Assembly (NCBI GenBank): GCA_020722685.1
Contig: DYKH01000020.1
Coordinates: 26,731 to 54,501 of the forward strand
Reading direction: 5' to 3'
Length of the DNA stretch: 27,771 nt
Source of the DNA: Caldithrix sp.
Lineage (GTDB): Bacteria; KSB1; UBA2214; DYKH01
Shown: positions 8,201-17,406 of the stretch, one piece after another
How positions within the stretch are numbered: position 1 is the first letter of the stretch
Layout of the letters: the number at the start of each line of letters is the position of its first letter
Notes under the pieces: model-generated
What the model saw: only the letters and a program-made list of their open reading frames with translations
The model's database searches: none
What the model was told of the DNA's origin: nothing
Program-made: the position numbers and the translations under genes

Positions 8201-8413
8201 TTATTTGTAACCAAGTACATGAGGCCTCTTGCCGTAATCAATCGAAGGGTGTCGGGAAATGACGGGATAATCCTCCGCAAGCGGAGGCGCAGGGCGGACC
8301 GGATTGCAGGGATCAGGATAAGAGCCGAGGGCTAAAAGTCCATAGTAAAGGGCACTGGCTAATCTTATCACCATAATCCCGCCCATCTGTGTCATCCCGG
8401 CGAGCCTGTCCAT
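8201..8413 (-). CDS. Small hypothetical protein (70 aa)
   Basis: A 70-codon frame with a very good ribosome site (TTTAGGAGG, four bases before the ATG), placed 15 bases upstream of the CNNM-type gene. The protein has a mildly hydrophobic N-terminal half (GGIMVIRLASALYYGLLALG) and a proline-rich polar tail (PVRPAPPLAEDYPVISRHPS). No family is recognised. It may be a small membrane-associated protein or a leader frame for the CNNM gene. The strong ribosome site and operon position favour translation; the absence of any known relative argues for caution. Confidence 0.45.
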   Translation of the reverse strand: MDRLAGMTQMGGIMVIRLASALYYGLLALGSYPDPCNPVRPAPPLAEDYPVISRHPSIDYGKRPHVLGYK

Positions 8414-8568
8414 AAAACCTCCTAAACGACAACGGCCCCTGTGATCGCTTAGCTTTTGCCTTTTTGTAGACTTTGTGTCTATCGTGTTCTGAAGGAATTT
8501 AGCGAAGTTACTGACAAAGTAGCAAGAAATTTTCTACCCTTGGTGTGGAAAGGAAGCCAGTTGACGTT

Positions 8569-8606
8569 CCGGTCCAGCCCGGCGCTATGCCGTCGGCTGG
8601 AACCGG
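8569..8606 (-). other. Strong hairpin downstream of katG
   Basis: Arms 8569-8579 (CCGGTCCAGCC) and 8595-8606 (GGCTGGAACCGG) pair over 11 bases with one bulged base. An inner CGGC/GCCG stem (8580-8583 with 8589-8592) extends it. It lies about 60 bases past the katG stop. There is no T-run after it in katG's direction, so it is not a standard intrinsic terminator; it could protect the mRNA 3' end or assist factor-dependent termination. Confidence 0.55.
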
Positions 8607-8666
8607 TCGTCAGCTTGCCATTTTCTGGCCGTACGGTAAGAGCCCTCGAAGACGTTTAAGCTGTGA

Positions 8667-10883
<2,217 letters not shown>

Positions 10884-10938
10884 TTAGAGAGTGGTGCAAT
10901 GAATTGTAAGATTTCACGGCCCATAAGGCGAACCTCCG

Positions 10939-10989
10939 ATGGGCATGACATACCTTTTGGTTCGTTGTCGGGATCATGCCATGTCCCAT
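10939..10989. promoter_or_regulatory. Imperfect inverted repeat in the katG/lpxH divergent region
   Basis: ATGGGCATGACAT (10939-10951) is matched on the opposite strand by ATGCCATGTCCCAT (10976-10989): 12 pairs, one mismatch and one bulged base, separated by 24 bases. It lies 86-136 bases upstream of the katG ATG and could be an operator for a peroxide regulator or a leader hairpin. It does not match a regulator box that I know. Confidence 0.35.
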
Positions 10990-11029
10990 TCAAGTTCAAG
11001 CTTGCATTTAAGGCGTAGTATCGTTAAAT

Positions 11030-11917
11030 TTGTTTGCAGTCGCAACAGGTAACTTCCGCAACGAGATTGGTTATTCCCATTTGGCTAAAAAACTTTATCT
11101 CATCGGCGATGCTCATTTAGGAGCGCAAAGTCCGGCGCAGGAAGATCTCAAAGTAGATCGATTGATTTCATTCCTAAATTGGGTGGCGCGCGACCAAGCG
11201 GATTTGATCATTTGCGGCGATTTGTTCGATTTTTGGTTCGAGTACCGGTACGTCATCCCCCGTCACCATTTCCGGGTATTGGCGCAGTTATCCCAAGCCG
11301 TCGCTTCCGGAGTCAAGATACATTACATGGCCGGCAATCACGATTTTTGGTTTGGCACCTTCATGCAGGAAGAGGTGGGAATGCACTTCCATGCGGATGA
11401 TCTTACGCTGGAGCATGGAAACCTGCGCTTATATATTCTGCATGGGGATGGCTTGGTCAAAAAAGATTACTTATACAGGTTCTTAAAACGGATTTTCCGT
11501 AGCAAAGTGAACATTTTTCTTTATCGTCTGCTGCACCCGGATTTGGGGATACCCCTTGCCCTATTCTTCTCCCATTTGAGCAGGAACGCGGGAAACAGCC
11601 GATCCGATTATTCCGATCTCGAATACCGTCAATTTGCCTACCAAAAGATTGCCGATGGATATGATGTCGTGGTGCTTGGCCACACGCATTGGGCTGCTTT
11701 GGAAAGACACTTATCGGGCTGGTACGTCAATCCGGGGAATTGGATGGCGTCTTTTACTTATGCCGTCATTGATCAAAACGCTCCCCAGCTATTCCAGTGG
11801 GACGGGATTACAGGTGTACCCTTTCGTCCCATTTTGCCGCCGGGCAACTTGAGCCGAGAAGAGCAGTTAATGGAGAGGTTCACTCACCTCGATAACCCTA
11901 TCGAAGCAAAACATTGA
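11030..11917 (+). CDS. lpxH: UDP-2,3-diacylglucosamine diphosphatase-like metallophosphoesterase
   Basis: This calcineurin-like phosphoesterase carries the complete two-metal motif set, numbered from the TTG at 11030: Asp27/His29 in IGDAHLG, GDLFD at 63-67, GNHD at 102-105, HGD at 138-140 and GHTH at 217-220. The LpxH-type spacing and insert region (residues 141-200) fit the lipid A enzyme that splits UDP-2,3-diacylglucosamine to lipid X and UMP at the inner membrane; LpxH2-like relatives cannot be excluded. The start is uncertain. The open frame begins at the TTG, but the conserved part starts at a second TTG at 11081 (AKKLYLIGDAH), which would give 278 residues; neither has a strong ribosome site. 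The stop overlaps the mreC start (TTGA), so lpxH appears to lead the elongasome operon, with katG diverging upstream. Confidence 0.85.
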   Translation: MFAVATGNFRNEIGYSHLAKKLYLIGDAHLGAQSPAQEDLKVDRLISFLNWVARDQADLIICGDLFDFWFEYRYVIPRHHFRVLAQLSQAVASGVKIHYMAGNHDFWFGTFMQEEVGMHFHADDLTLEHGNLRLYILHGDGLVKKDYLYRFLKRIFRSKVNIFLYRLLHPDLGIPLALFFSHLSRNAGNSRSDYSDLEYRQFAYQKIADGYDVVVLGHTHWAALERHLSGWYVNPGNWMASFTYAVIDQNAPQLFQWDGITGVPFRPILPPGNLSREEQLMERFTHLDNPIEAKH

Positions 11918-12726
11918 GAAAAGTCGCAAAAATAGTCCTCGTCTGGCGAGATTATTTGATTCTATTATCCGCCGTGCTTGCCTCGCTTGCCATTTTATTT
12001 TGGACCAACGACATGGAAAAGATCGGTGGGATTCACGCTCTAACCATAGAGCTGATTGGACGATTGGCTTCCCCGGTTAGCGACGTAAAGCACCTCACCG
12101 ACATTCGTCAAGAAAACCGAAAGCTACGGCAGCAGAATTTCCTTCTGCAATTGCAGAACTCCCAGTTGCTCGAGTCACATCAAGAAAACTTGCGTCTGCG
12201 CCGGCTCATCGGCCTCGCTCCTTATCAGGAATTCAATGGGCTGCCGGCGAAGGTTATCGGCCACGGCAACCAGGTCGGTTTGAATTCCATTTTGTTCGAC
12301 GTTGGCAGTGAGCAGGGTATCCGACCCAACATGGCCATTGTGGCGGCTGAAGGATTGGTCGGCAAGGTCATTGCGGTCACGGAAAAATATGCCACCGGAC
12401 AAGTACTGCTCGATCGCAACTTTCGCGTTGGTGCGCGCGTGCAGCGCAGTCGAGTGGAGGGGCTTTTTCTTTGCGTAAACGGAACCGACTGTAAATTTGA
12501 AGGCGCCACCCAGCGCGCCGATGTCAAGGAGGGTGATGTCATCATCACCTCAGGTCTGAATTCCATGTTTCCCCCGGGACTCAGAATCGGCATCGTGACG
12601 CAAGTGCGCGAGACGGATCAGGGTCTTTTTGAAGAAATACTCGTAAAGCCAAATGTGCATTTGGACAAATTGGAGGAAGTTTTCATTCTCCGATACCAGC
12701 CTCGACCAATCAGCCCAGGCGGATGA
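11914..12726 (+). CDS. mreC: Rod shape-determining protein MreC
   Basis: This 270-residue elongasome scaffold has a short cytoplasmic start, a single membrane helix at about 14-31, a coiled coil at about 60-98 (ENRKLRQQNFLLQLQNSQLL) and the two-lobed periplasmic beta domain. Family-typical segments include GNQVGLNSILFDVGSEQGI, GLVGKVIAV, VLLDRNFRVGARVQRS and a C-terminal GLRIGIVTQV. MreC links cytoplasmic MreB to PBP2/RodA during lateral wall growth. The start codon is the TTG at 11914, overlapping the lpxH stop as TTGA, so translation is probably coupled. The stop overlaps the mreD ATG as ATGA. mreB, usually directly upstream, is absent here and must lie elsewhere in the genome. Confidence 0.96.
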   Translation: MRKVAKIVLVWRDYLILLSAVLASLAILFWTNDMEKIGGIHALTIELIGRLASPVSDVKHLTDIRQENRKLRQQNFLLQLQNSQLLESHQENLRLRRLIGLAPYQEFNGLPAKVIGHGNQVGLNSILFDVGSEQGIRPNMAIVAAEGLVGKVIAVTEKYATGQVLLDRNFRVGARVQRSRVEGLFLCVNGTDCKFEGATQRADVKEGDVIITSGLNSMFPPGLRIGIVTQVRETDQGLFEEILVKPNVHLDKLEEVFILRYQPRPISPGG

Positions 12727-13223
12727 AATACATTGCTCATACTTTTGTTCTGGTCATTGCGTTAGTACTGCAGATTACCACGATCGATTTGGTTTCCATT
12801 CGGGAAATCAGGCCCGATCTCCTCATTTTGGCGTTGACCCATATTGGCTTGCGCGAGGGCCGAGGGCGCACCACTTTCTTTGGCTTCTTGGCAGGGCTTG
12901 CAGAAGACACTTTGGGTTCTGGACTATTGGGCCTCGGCAGCTTGGCAAAATCCATTGTGGGATTTATTGCCGGCGCCGCATTGGGCAATAGAAGCATTCA
13001 TCATTCCTACGAAATGGCTCTGATCGCCGGCGGATCGGCCTTGGTGCAGAACTTGCTCATTCATTCAATTCTTTCTCTCGGACAGCGAGGCTATTGGCTA
13101 GGCCTTCTGCAGGTAGCAATGCCTTCCGCAGCATATACTTTCGTAGCAGGACTTGTGGTTTTCTCCATCTTGCCGGTTCATCTGCGGGGTCGGGCAAAAC
13201 AATCGGACACGGCTGTGTTCTGA
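12723..13223 (+). CDS. mreD: Rod shape-determining protein MreD
   Basis: This 166-residue multi-spanning membrane protein has hydrophobic segments covering most of its length. The MreD-typical N-terminal half includes IREIRPDLLILALTHIGLRE followed by GRTTFFGFLAGLAEDTLGSG, matching the family's P-D-L and G-F-x-x-G-L-x-x-D elements. MreD works with MreC in the Rod complex; its biochemical role is not settled. The ATG overlaps the mreC stop as ATGA, with CAGGCGG immediately upstream as ribosome site. The gene ends 32 bases before mrdA. Identification is supported strongly by position between mreC and the PBP2 gene. Confidence 0.93.
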   Translation: MKYIAHTFVLVIALVLQITTIDLVSIREIRPDLLILALTHIGLREGRGRTTFFGFLAGLAEDTLGSGLLGLGSLAKSIVGFIAGAALGNRSIHHSYEMALIAGGSALVQNLLIHSILSLGQRGYWLGLLQVAMPSAAYTFVAGLVVFSILPVHLRGRAKQSDTAVF

Positions 13224-13255
13224 TCTTTTTTCATTGTCGAGGTTATTAGAACCAC

Positions 13256-15082
13256 ATGGCTTCCCCGGAGCAAAAGCGGATCGTCTTCAACGCGATCCTG
13301 TTCGTTGCTTTCATCGTTTTAGGCATCAAGCTTTTCCAACTGCAGGTGTATGAACGAAACATCTATTTTCAGCACTCGGAACAAAATCGCATACGCCGGT
13401 TAAAGCTTCAGCCAACGCGCGGTGTGATTTACGATCGAAATGGCGAGGTGTTGGTCGATAACCGCCCCTCCTATTCGCTGAGCGCCATTCCCTTCGAGTG
13501 CGCCAAGAACGACACCATCATCGGGCGTCTTGCCTTCCTGTTGGGGCAACCAAAAACCGAGATAAAGTCGCGCCTCAAGGAAGCTGAGAATCCGTTCTCG
13601 CCGGCCAAAATTCGCCGGGACGTGGATTTTGGCACCCTGGTGATGGTGGAAGAACGGAAGCTCGAATTGCCGGGAGTATTTTACGAAGTAGAGCCAAAGC
13701 GCAGCTATCCGGCCCAAATCAAAGCGCCCCACGTTTTTGGCTATCTGGGTGAAGTATCCAAAGCGGAGCTTTCCTCCCGAAAAGGCGAAGGCCTGCAGCA
13801 AGGCGACATCGTCGGCAAACGCGGGCTGGAAAAGTTATACGATCGCGATTTGCGGGGAAGAATCGGTTACAATTTCATAGAAGTTGACGCATTGGGCAGG
13901 GAAGTGCGGGAAGTAACAGCGGAAGGCGAGCGGAGTCCGCAGCGTGGCAAGGATTTTCATCTGACAATTGATGCGAGATTGCAGCGCTTGGCCGAACAGT
14001 TGTTCGTCGACAAGCTCGGCGGCGTTGTCATGATTGACGTCCATGACGGCGGCGTTCTGGCATTGTGCAGTAAGCCTGACTATGATCCGGAGCTCTTTAC
14101 CGGCGTCATGTCTCCGGAAACGTGGCGAAATCTGGTGAACGACCCCAGAAAGCCCCTGTATGATCGCATGCTGCAAAGCTTGTATCCTCCGGGTTCCACG
14201 TTTAAGCTGGTGTTGGTTGCCGCCGCTTTGGAGACCGGAACGGCAGACCTCAACACCTCCACTTTTTGCAATGGCGCCGTCGCTTATGGCAACGCAATAT
14301 TCAAATGTTGGAAGTCGTCCGGGCACGGTCAGGTGGATTTGTTAGATGCTATCAAAATGTCGTGCAATTCCTTCTTTTACCGGCTTAGCCTCAAGGCGGG
14401 GCTGGATGCTTGGTCAGACTATGCCAAACGGTTCGGATTCGGCAGTCCGACGGGCATCGATCTATCCGGGGAAAGCGCCGGCTTAGTGCCTGACAAAGCC
14501 TACTTGGACAAAACCTACGGCAAAAACGGCTGGACCAACGGCATGCTGCTCAATTTGGGCATCGGCCAGGGAGACCTGTTGGTAACGCCTCTGCAAATGG
14601 CGCAATTCGCCATGATTCTCGCCAACCGCGGGACATATTTCCGCCCGCATTTGATCCAACGGGTTTACGACCCGGAAACGCGTCAGTACACAAAACACAA
14701 TCCCCAGCCCAAAACTGTCGCAGGCGTATCACCGCGAACCTATGAGGTGATTGCTGAGGGTATGTACAAAGTGGTCAACGAGGAAAGGGGCACCGGACGG
14801 GCAAGCTATCTTCCCGATTACCAGGTAGCGGGCAAAACCGGCACGGCCCAAAATCCTCACGGCGAGGATCACGCATGGTTCATTGGCTTTGCTCCCTATG
14901 AAAATCCGCAAGTGGTCGTTTGCGTCTTGGTGGAAAATGGCGGTGGTGGCGGCGCCAATGCCGCGCCGATTGCCAGAAAGTTGTTTCGCCAGTTTTTTGA
15001 TGATCGCGCGCCGCAGCCGCCTACGTCGCAAGTTGTCGCCGCTGAAGATAAGAAGTCATCAGCACTTCAAATGGCGCCATAA
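13256..15082 (+). CDS. mrdA: Penicillin-binding protein 2 (peptidoglycan D,D-transpeptidase)
   Basis: This 608-residue class B PBP has an N-terminal membrane anchor (about 8-28), a pedestal domain starting near RLKLQPTRGVIYDRNGEVL, and a transpeptidase domain with all three catalytic motifs: Ser314-Thr-Phe-Lys317, Ser369-Cys-Asn371 and Lys527-Thr-Gly529. Cys338, Cys351, His357 and Cys370 could form a zinc site. The 6- and 13-residue spacings of the last three agree with those recalled for the Asp365/His371/Cys384 zinc ligands of E. coli PBP2. It crosslinks new peptidoglycan during elongation together with RodA, encoded 124 bases downstream. GAGG about a dozen bases before the ATG is a weak ribosome site. 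The C-terminal tail after residue 580 is low in complexity. Confidence 0.97.
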   Translation: MASPEQKRIVFNAILFVAFIVLGIKLFQLQVYERNIYFQHSEQNRIRRLKLQPTRGVIYDRNGEVLVDNRPSYSLSAIPFECAKNDTIIGRLAFLLGQPKTEIKSRLKEAENPFSPAKIRRDVDFGTLVMVEERKLELPGVFYEVEPKRSYPAQIKAPHVFGYLGEVSKAELSSRKGEGLQQGDIVGKRGLEKLYDRDLRGRIGYNFIEVDALGREVREVTAEGERSPQRGKDFHLTIDARLQRLAEQLFVDKLGGVVMIDVHDGGVLALCSKPDYDPELFTGVMSPETWRNLVNDPRKPLYDRMLQSLYPPGSTFKLVLVAAALETGTADLNTSTFCNGAVAYGNAIFKCWKSSGHGQVDLLDAIKMSCNSFFYRLSLKAGLDAWSDYAKRFGFGSPTGIDLSGESAGLVPDKAYLDKTYGKNGWTNGMLLNLGIGQGDLLVTPLQMAQFAMILANRGTYFRPHLIQRVYDPETRQYTKHNPQPKTVAGVSPRTYEVIAEGMYKVVNEERGTGRASYLPDYQVAGKTGTAQNPHGEDHAWFIGFAPYENPQVVVCVLVENGGGGGANAAPIARKLFRQFFDDRAPQPPTSQVVAAEDKKSSALQMAP

Positions 15083-15146
15083 GGCGCCTCCTGGACGGAT
15101 GCGGAGCAGAGGCAGCGTTTTGTCCTGAGTTGTTGGAGATACTTTG

Positions 15147-15206
15147 ATGGCGGTTGCTTTTTACCATATTGAAACAAGTGTAGTAAACGTAGGGCGGTTT
15201 TTGTAA
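15147..15206 (+). CDS. 19-aa upstream ORF abutting rodA
   Basis: ATG at 15147 with GGAG nine bases upstream opens a 19-residue frame (MAVAFYHIETSVVNVGRFL) ending in TAA at 15204-15206. The rodA GTG begins at the very next base, in the same frame. It may be a leader peptide that feeds ribosomes to the weak rodA start, or a remnant of an older rodA start cut off by a stop. Short frames arise by chance. Confidence 0.3.
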   Translation: MAVAFYHIETSVVNVGRFL

Positions 15207-16433
15207 GTGTTAGAGCAAATAAAAAAGCGAAGAATTGACTGGATTATCATCGGCTGTGTTTTGTCGCTGTCCGTATGCGGCCTACTGGCGGTGTACAGCG
15301 CGACCTACAGCAGCGATTCCTTGCAGATTCGGCTGAACTTTGACAGGCAGATAATCTGGATTGCCATCGGATTGGTTATCGGCGCCATCGTCACCTTTTT
15401 GCCCACTACCTGGTTCATTTCTCTCTCCACGCTATTGTACTCGCCCCTGTTGTTGGCGTTACTTGCTCTGGAAATCTTTGGCAAATCGGGCGACGCCAAT
15501 CGTTGGTTTGATCTCGGTGGCTTCAAATTTCAACCCTCCGAGCTTATGAAGCCGGTCATCGTCTTGACGCTCGCTCGCTTTCTCAGCGAAGACTCCAACT
15601 CGCCCAACCAATTCAAAAAACTCACTCTGGCATTCTTGCTGGTTCTCGTCCCCTTCGCCCTGGTGCTGAAACAGCCCGATTTGGGCACGTCGCTAACTTA
15701 TCTGGTTGTACTCATACCCATGCTGTTTTGGCGAGGCCTAAAACCCTTTGTCATTTTCGTGCTCGGTTCACCCATCCTGACCTTTATCTCCTCCTTCAAT
15801 TTCTGGAGCTTTTTCGCTGTCATGTTGGCTATTAGTGTGATCCTCTACCTGTCTCGAACCGGCGCGCTGGTATTCTGGTCGGTGTTTTTGCTGAATACTA
15901 CCGTAGGCATCGTGGCGCCGATTGTTTGGGGCTCGCTGCACGATTATCAACAGCAGAGAATCCTGACTTTCTTGGGGTTGGTATCTGACCCGCAAGGCGT
16001 TGGCTACCAAATCATCCAATCCAAAGTGGCCATCGGCTCCGGAGGATTTTGGGGCAAAGGCCTGTTACATGGAACGCAAACTCAGTTGCGATTTCTACCA
16101 GCGCAACACACCGATTTCATTTTTTCCGTCTTGGCGGAAGAATGGGGATTCATCGGTTCACTGACCGTATTGGCACTGTTTTTTATCTTCCTTTATCGGG
16201 GACTTACGATTGCCACGTCCACCGACTACCGCTTCGCAAGCCTGTTGACGATCGGACTGGTATCACTCATCGCCTTTCAGGTTGTTACCAATATCGGTAT
16301 GACGATTGGCATCATGCCGGTCACCGGCATACCTTTGCCGTTTGTCAGTTACGGCGGCTCCGCCATGATCACCAATATGGCCATGGCTGGGATGATTGCC
16401 AATGTCTCGTTGCAAAGATACAAATACAGCTAA
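15207..16433 (+). CDS. rodA: Peptidoglycan glycosyltransferase RodA (SEDS family)
   Basis: This 408-residue integral membrane protein has about ten hydrophobic helices and the SEDS landmarks: RWFDLGGFKFQPSELMK (Glu112), KQPDLGTSL with Asp158 at the putative catalytic aspartate, FLPAQHTDFIFSVLAEEWGF, and PVTGIPLPFVSYGGSAMITN near the C-terminus. RodA polymerises lipid II into glycan strands as partner of PBP2, whose gene is just upstream. The start is GTG at 15207, with only a weak AGGGCGG ten bases away, and lies directly after the stop of a 19-codon upstream frame, so coupling or reinitiation is possible. The stop is 13 bases before the lgt start. Confidence 0.97.
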   Translation: MLEQIKKRRIDWIIIGCVLSLSVCGLLAVYSATYSSDSLQIRLNFDRQIIWIAIGLVIGAIVTFLPTTWFISLSTLLYSPLLLALLALEIFGKSGDANRWFDLGGFKFQPSELMKPVIVLTLARFLSEDSNSPNQFKKLTLAFLLVLVPFALVLKQPDLGTSLTYLVVLIPMLFWRGLKPFVIFVLGSPILTFISSFNFWSFFAVMLAISVILYLSRTGALVFWSVFLLNTTVGIVAPIVWGSLHDYQQQRILTFLGLVSDPQGVGYQIIQSKVAIGSGGFWGKGLLHGTQTQLRFLPAQHTDFIFSVLAEEWGFIGSLTVLALFFIFLYRGLTIATSTDYRFASLLTIGLVSLIAFQVVTNIGMTIGIMPVTGIPLPFVSYGGSAMITNMAMAGMIANVSLQRYKYS

Positions 16434-16446
16434 CAGAGGAGGACAC

Positions 16447-17262
16447 TTGCACCCTATCATCGTCAAGATCGGTGCTTTTGAATTACGCGCCTACGGATTG
16501 ATGCTCGCCCTTTCTTTCCTGTTAGGGATTCTGCTCTCCATCCACCGCGCCAAAAAGAAGAATATCTCTGCCGACCAAGTGATGGACCTTTCGGTTCTGA
16601 TCATCATCAGCGCCATCGTTGGATCAAGGCTGTTATACGTTCTTTTTCATCTCGATGAGTTTCGCGGCCACTGGCTCGATACCTTCAATCCCTTTCAGAG
16701 CAGCGGGCAAATTGGGATTGCCGGCTTGACGATGTTGGGCGGCGTCATCTTGTGCTTTGTCACCGCGGCCATCTATCTATCGGTCAAAAAATTGTCCTTT
16801 CTGAAATTTGCCGACGTTCTGGTACCGGCTATAGGGCTGGGTCTCTTCCTAACCCGCATAGGCTGCTACCTGAACGGCTGTTGCTTTGGATTGCCCTGCG
16901 ACGGCCCGCTTTGCGTGGTCTTCCCGCCGGAGAGTGCTGCCGGCAACACATTTCAGGGGATTCCGATCGTACCCACGCAGCTTTACTCCTCTGCCTATGG
17001 ACTATTCATTCTCATCTTTTTGTTAAAAGCGGAAAAATGGCAGAGATTCGATGGATTCTTACTGTACTGGTTTCTCATTCTATACGGCCTTGGCCGATTC
17101 ACGATAGATTTTTTTAGATTCTATGAATCGAGCATGGTCGTTGTGCACATTGCCGGGAAGAATATTAGCCTTAATCAGGCTTTAAGCTTGGGTTTCGTGC
17201 TCCTTGGCATCGTTTTGATGGTGACAAACTACCGGAGACTCGCCCATAAGAGCCCCTCATAG
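16447..17262 (+). CDS. lgt: Phosphatidylglycerol-prolipoprotein diacylglyceryl transferase
   Basis: This 271-residue inner-membrane enzyme transfers diacylglycerol from phosphatidylglycerol to the lipobox cysteine of prolipoproteins, the first step of lipoprotein maturation. The N-terminus (ELRAYGLMLALSFLLG) and the family signature, here RIGCYLNGCCFG at 137-148, are clear, followed by PTQLYSSAYGL and LGRFTIDFFRFYE. The C-C-F-G signature variant is common outside Proteobacteria, where N-G-E is usual. The TTG at 16447 is chosen because AGAGGAGG (16435-16442) lies four bases before it, and because the in-frame ATG at 16396 would overlap rodA by 38 bases and add unconserved residues. The TPR lipoprotein encoded downstream is a likely substrate. 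Confidence 0.94.
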   Translation: MHPIIVKIGAFELRAYGLMLALSFLLGILLSIHRAKKKNISADQVMDLSVLIIISAIVGSRLLYVLFHLDEFRGHWLDTFNPFQSSGQIGIAGLTMLGGVILCFVTAAIYLSVKKLSFLKFADVLVPAIGLGLFLTRIGCYLNGCCFGLPCDGPLCVVFPPESAAGNTFQGIPIVPTQLYSSAYGLFILIFLLKAEKWQRFDGFLLYWFLILYGLGRFTIDFFRFYESSMVVVHIAGKNISLNQALSLGFVLLGIVLMVTNYRRLAHKSPS

Positions 17263-17345
17263 TTTGTTATATGGCAACGCCACGAATACGCTTGCCGATA
17301 TGAGTTCCTGCAAATCCGGCTGCCTTGCAATGGCTAAAAAACAAC

Positions 17346-17374
17346 TTGACATTGATTTGTAACTTTAATATCTT
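17346..17374 (+). promoter_or_regulatory. Candidate promoter for the beta-barrel protein gene
   Basis: A perfect TTGACA stands at 17346-17351. An AT-rich stretch follows with TAATAT at 17366-17371 (14-base spacer) or ATATCT at 17369-17374 (17-base spacer); neither is ideal. It lies 33-61 bases before the ATG at 17407, the right place for a promoter separating this gene from lgt. Confidence 0.35.
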
Positions 17375-17406
17375 CGCGCAACTAATAAGCATACCAAAAG
17401 AGTGCA

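Noticed and set aside
16396..16446. Upstream ATG as lgt start
   Set aside because: It would overlap rodA by 38 bases and add residues without family support, whereas the TTG at 16447 has a strong AGGAGG four bases upstream.
17263..17290. Terminator after lgt (TGGCAACGCCA)
   Set aside because: The stem is only four bases and no T-run follows.
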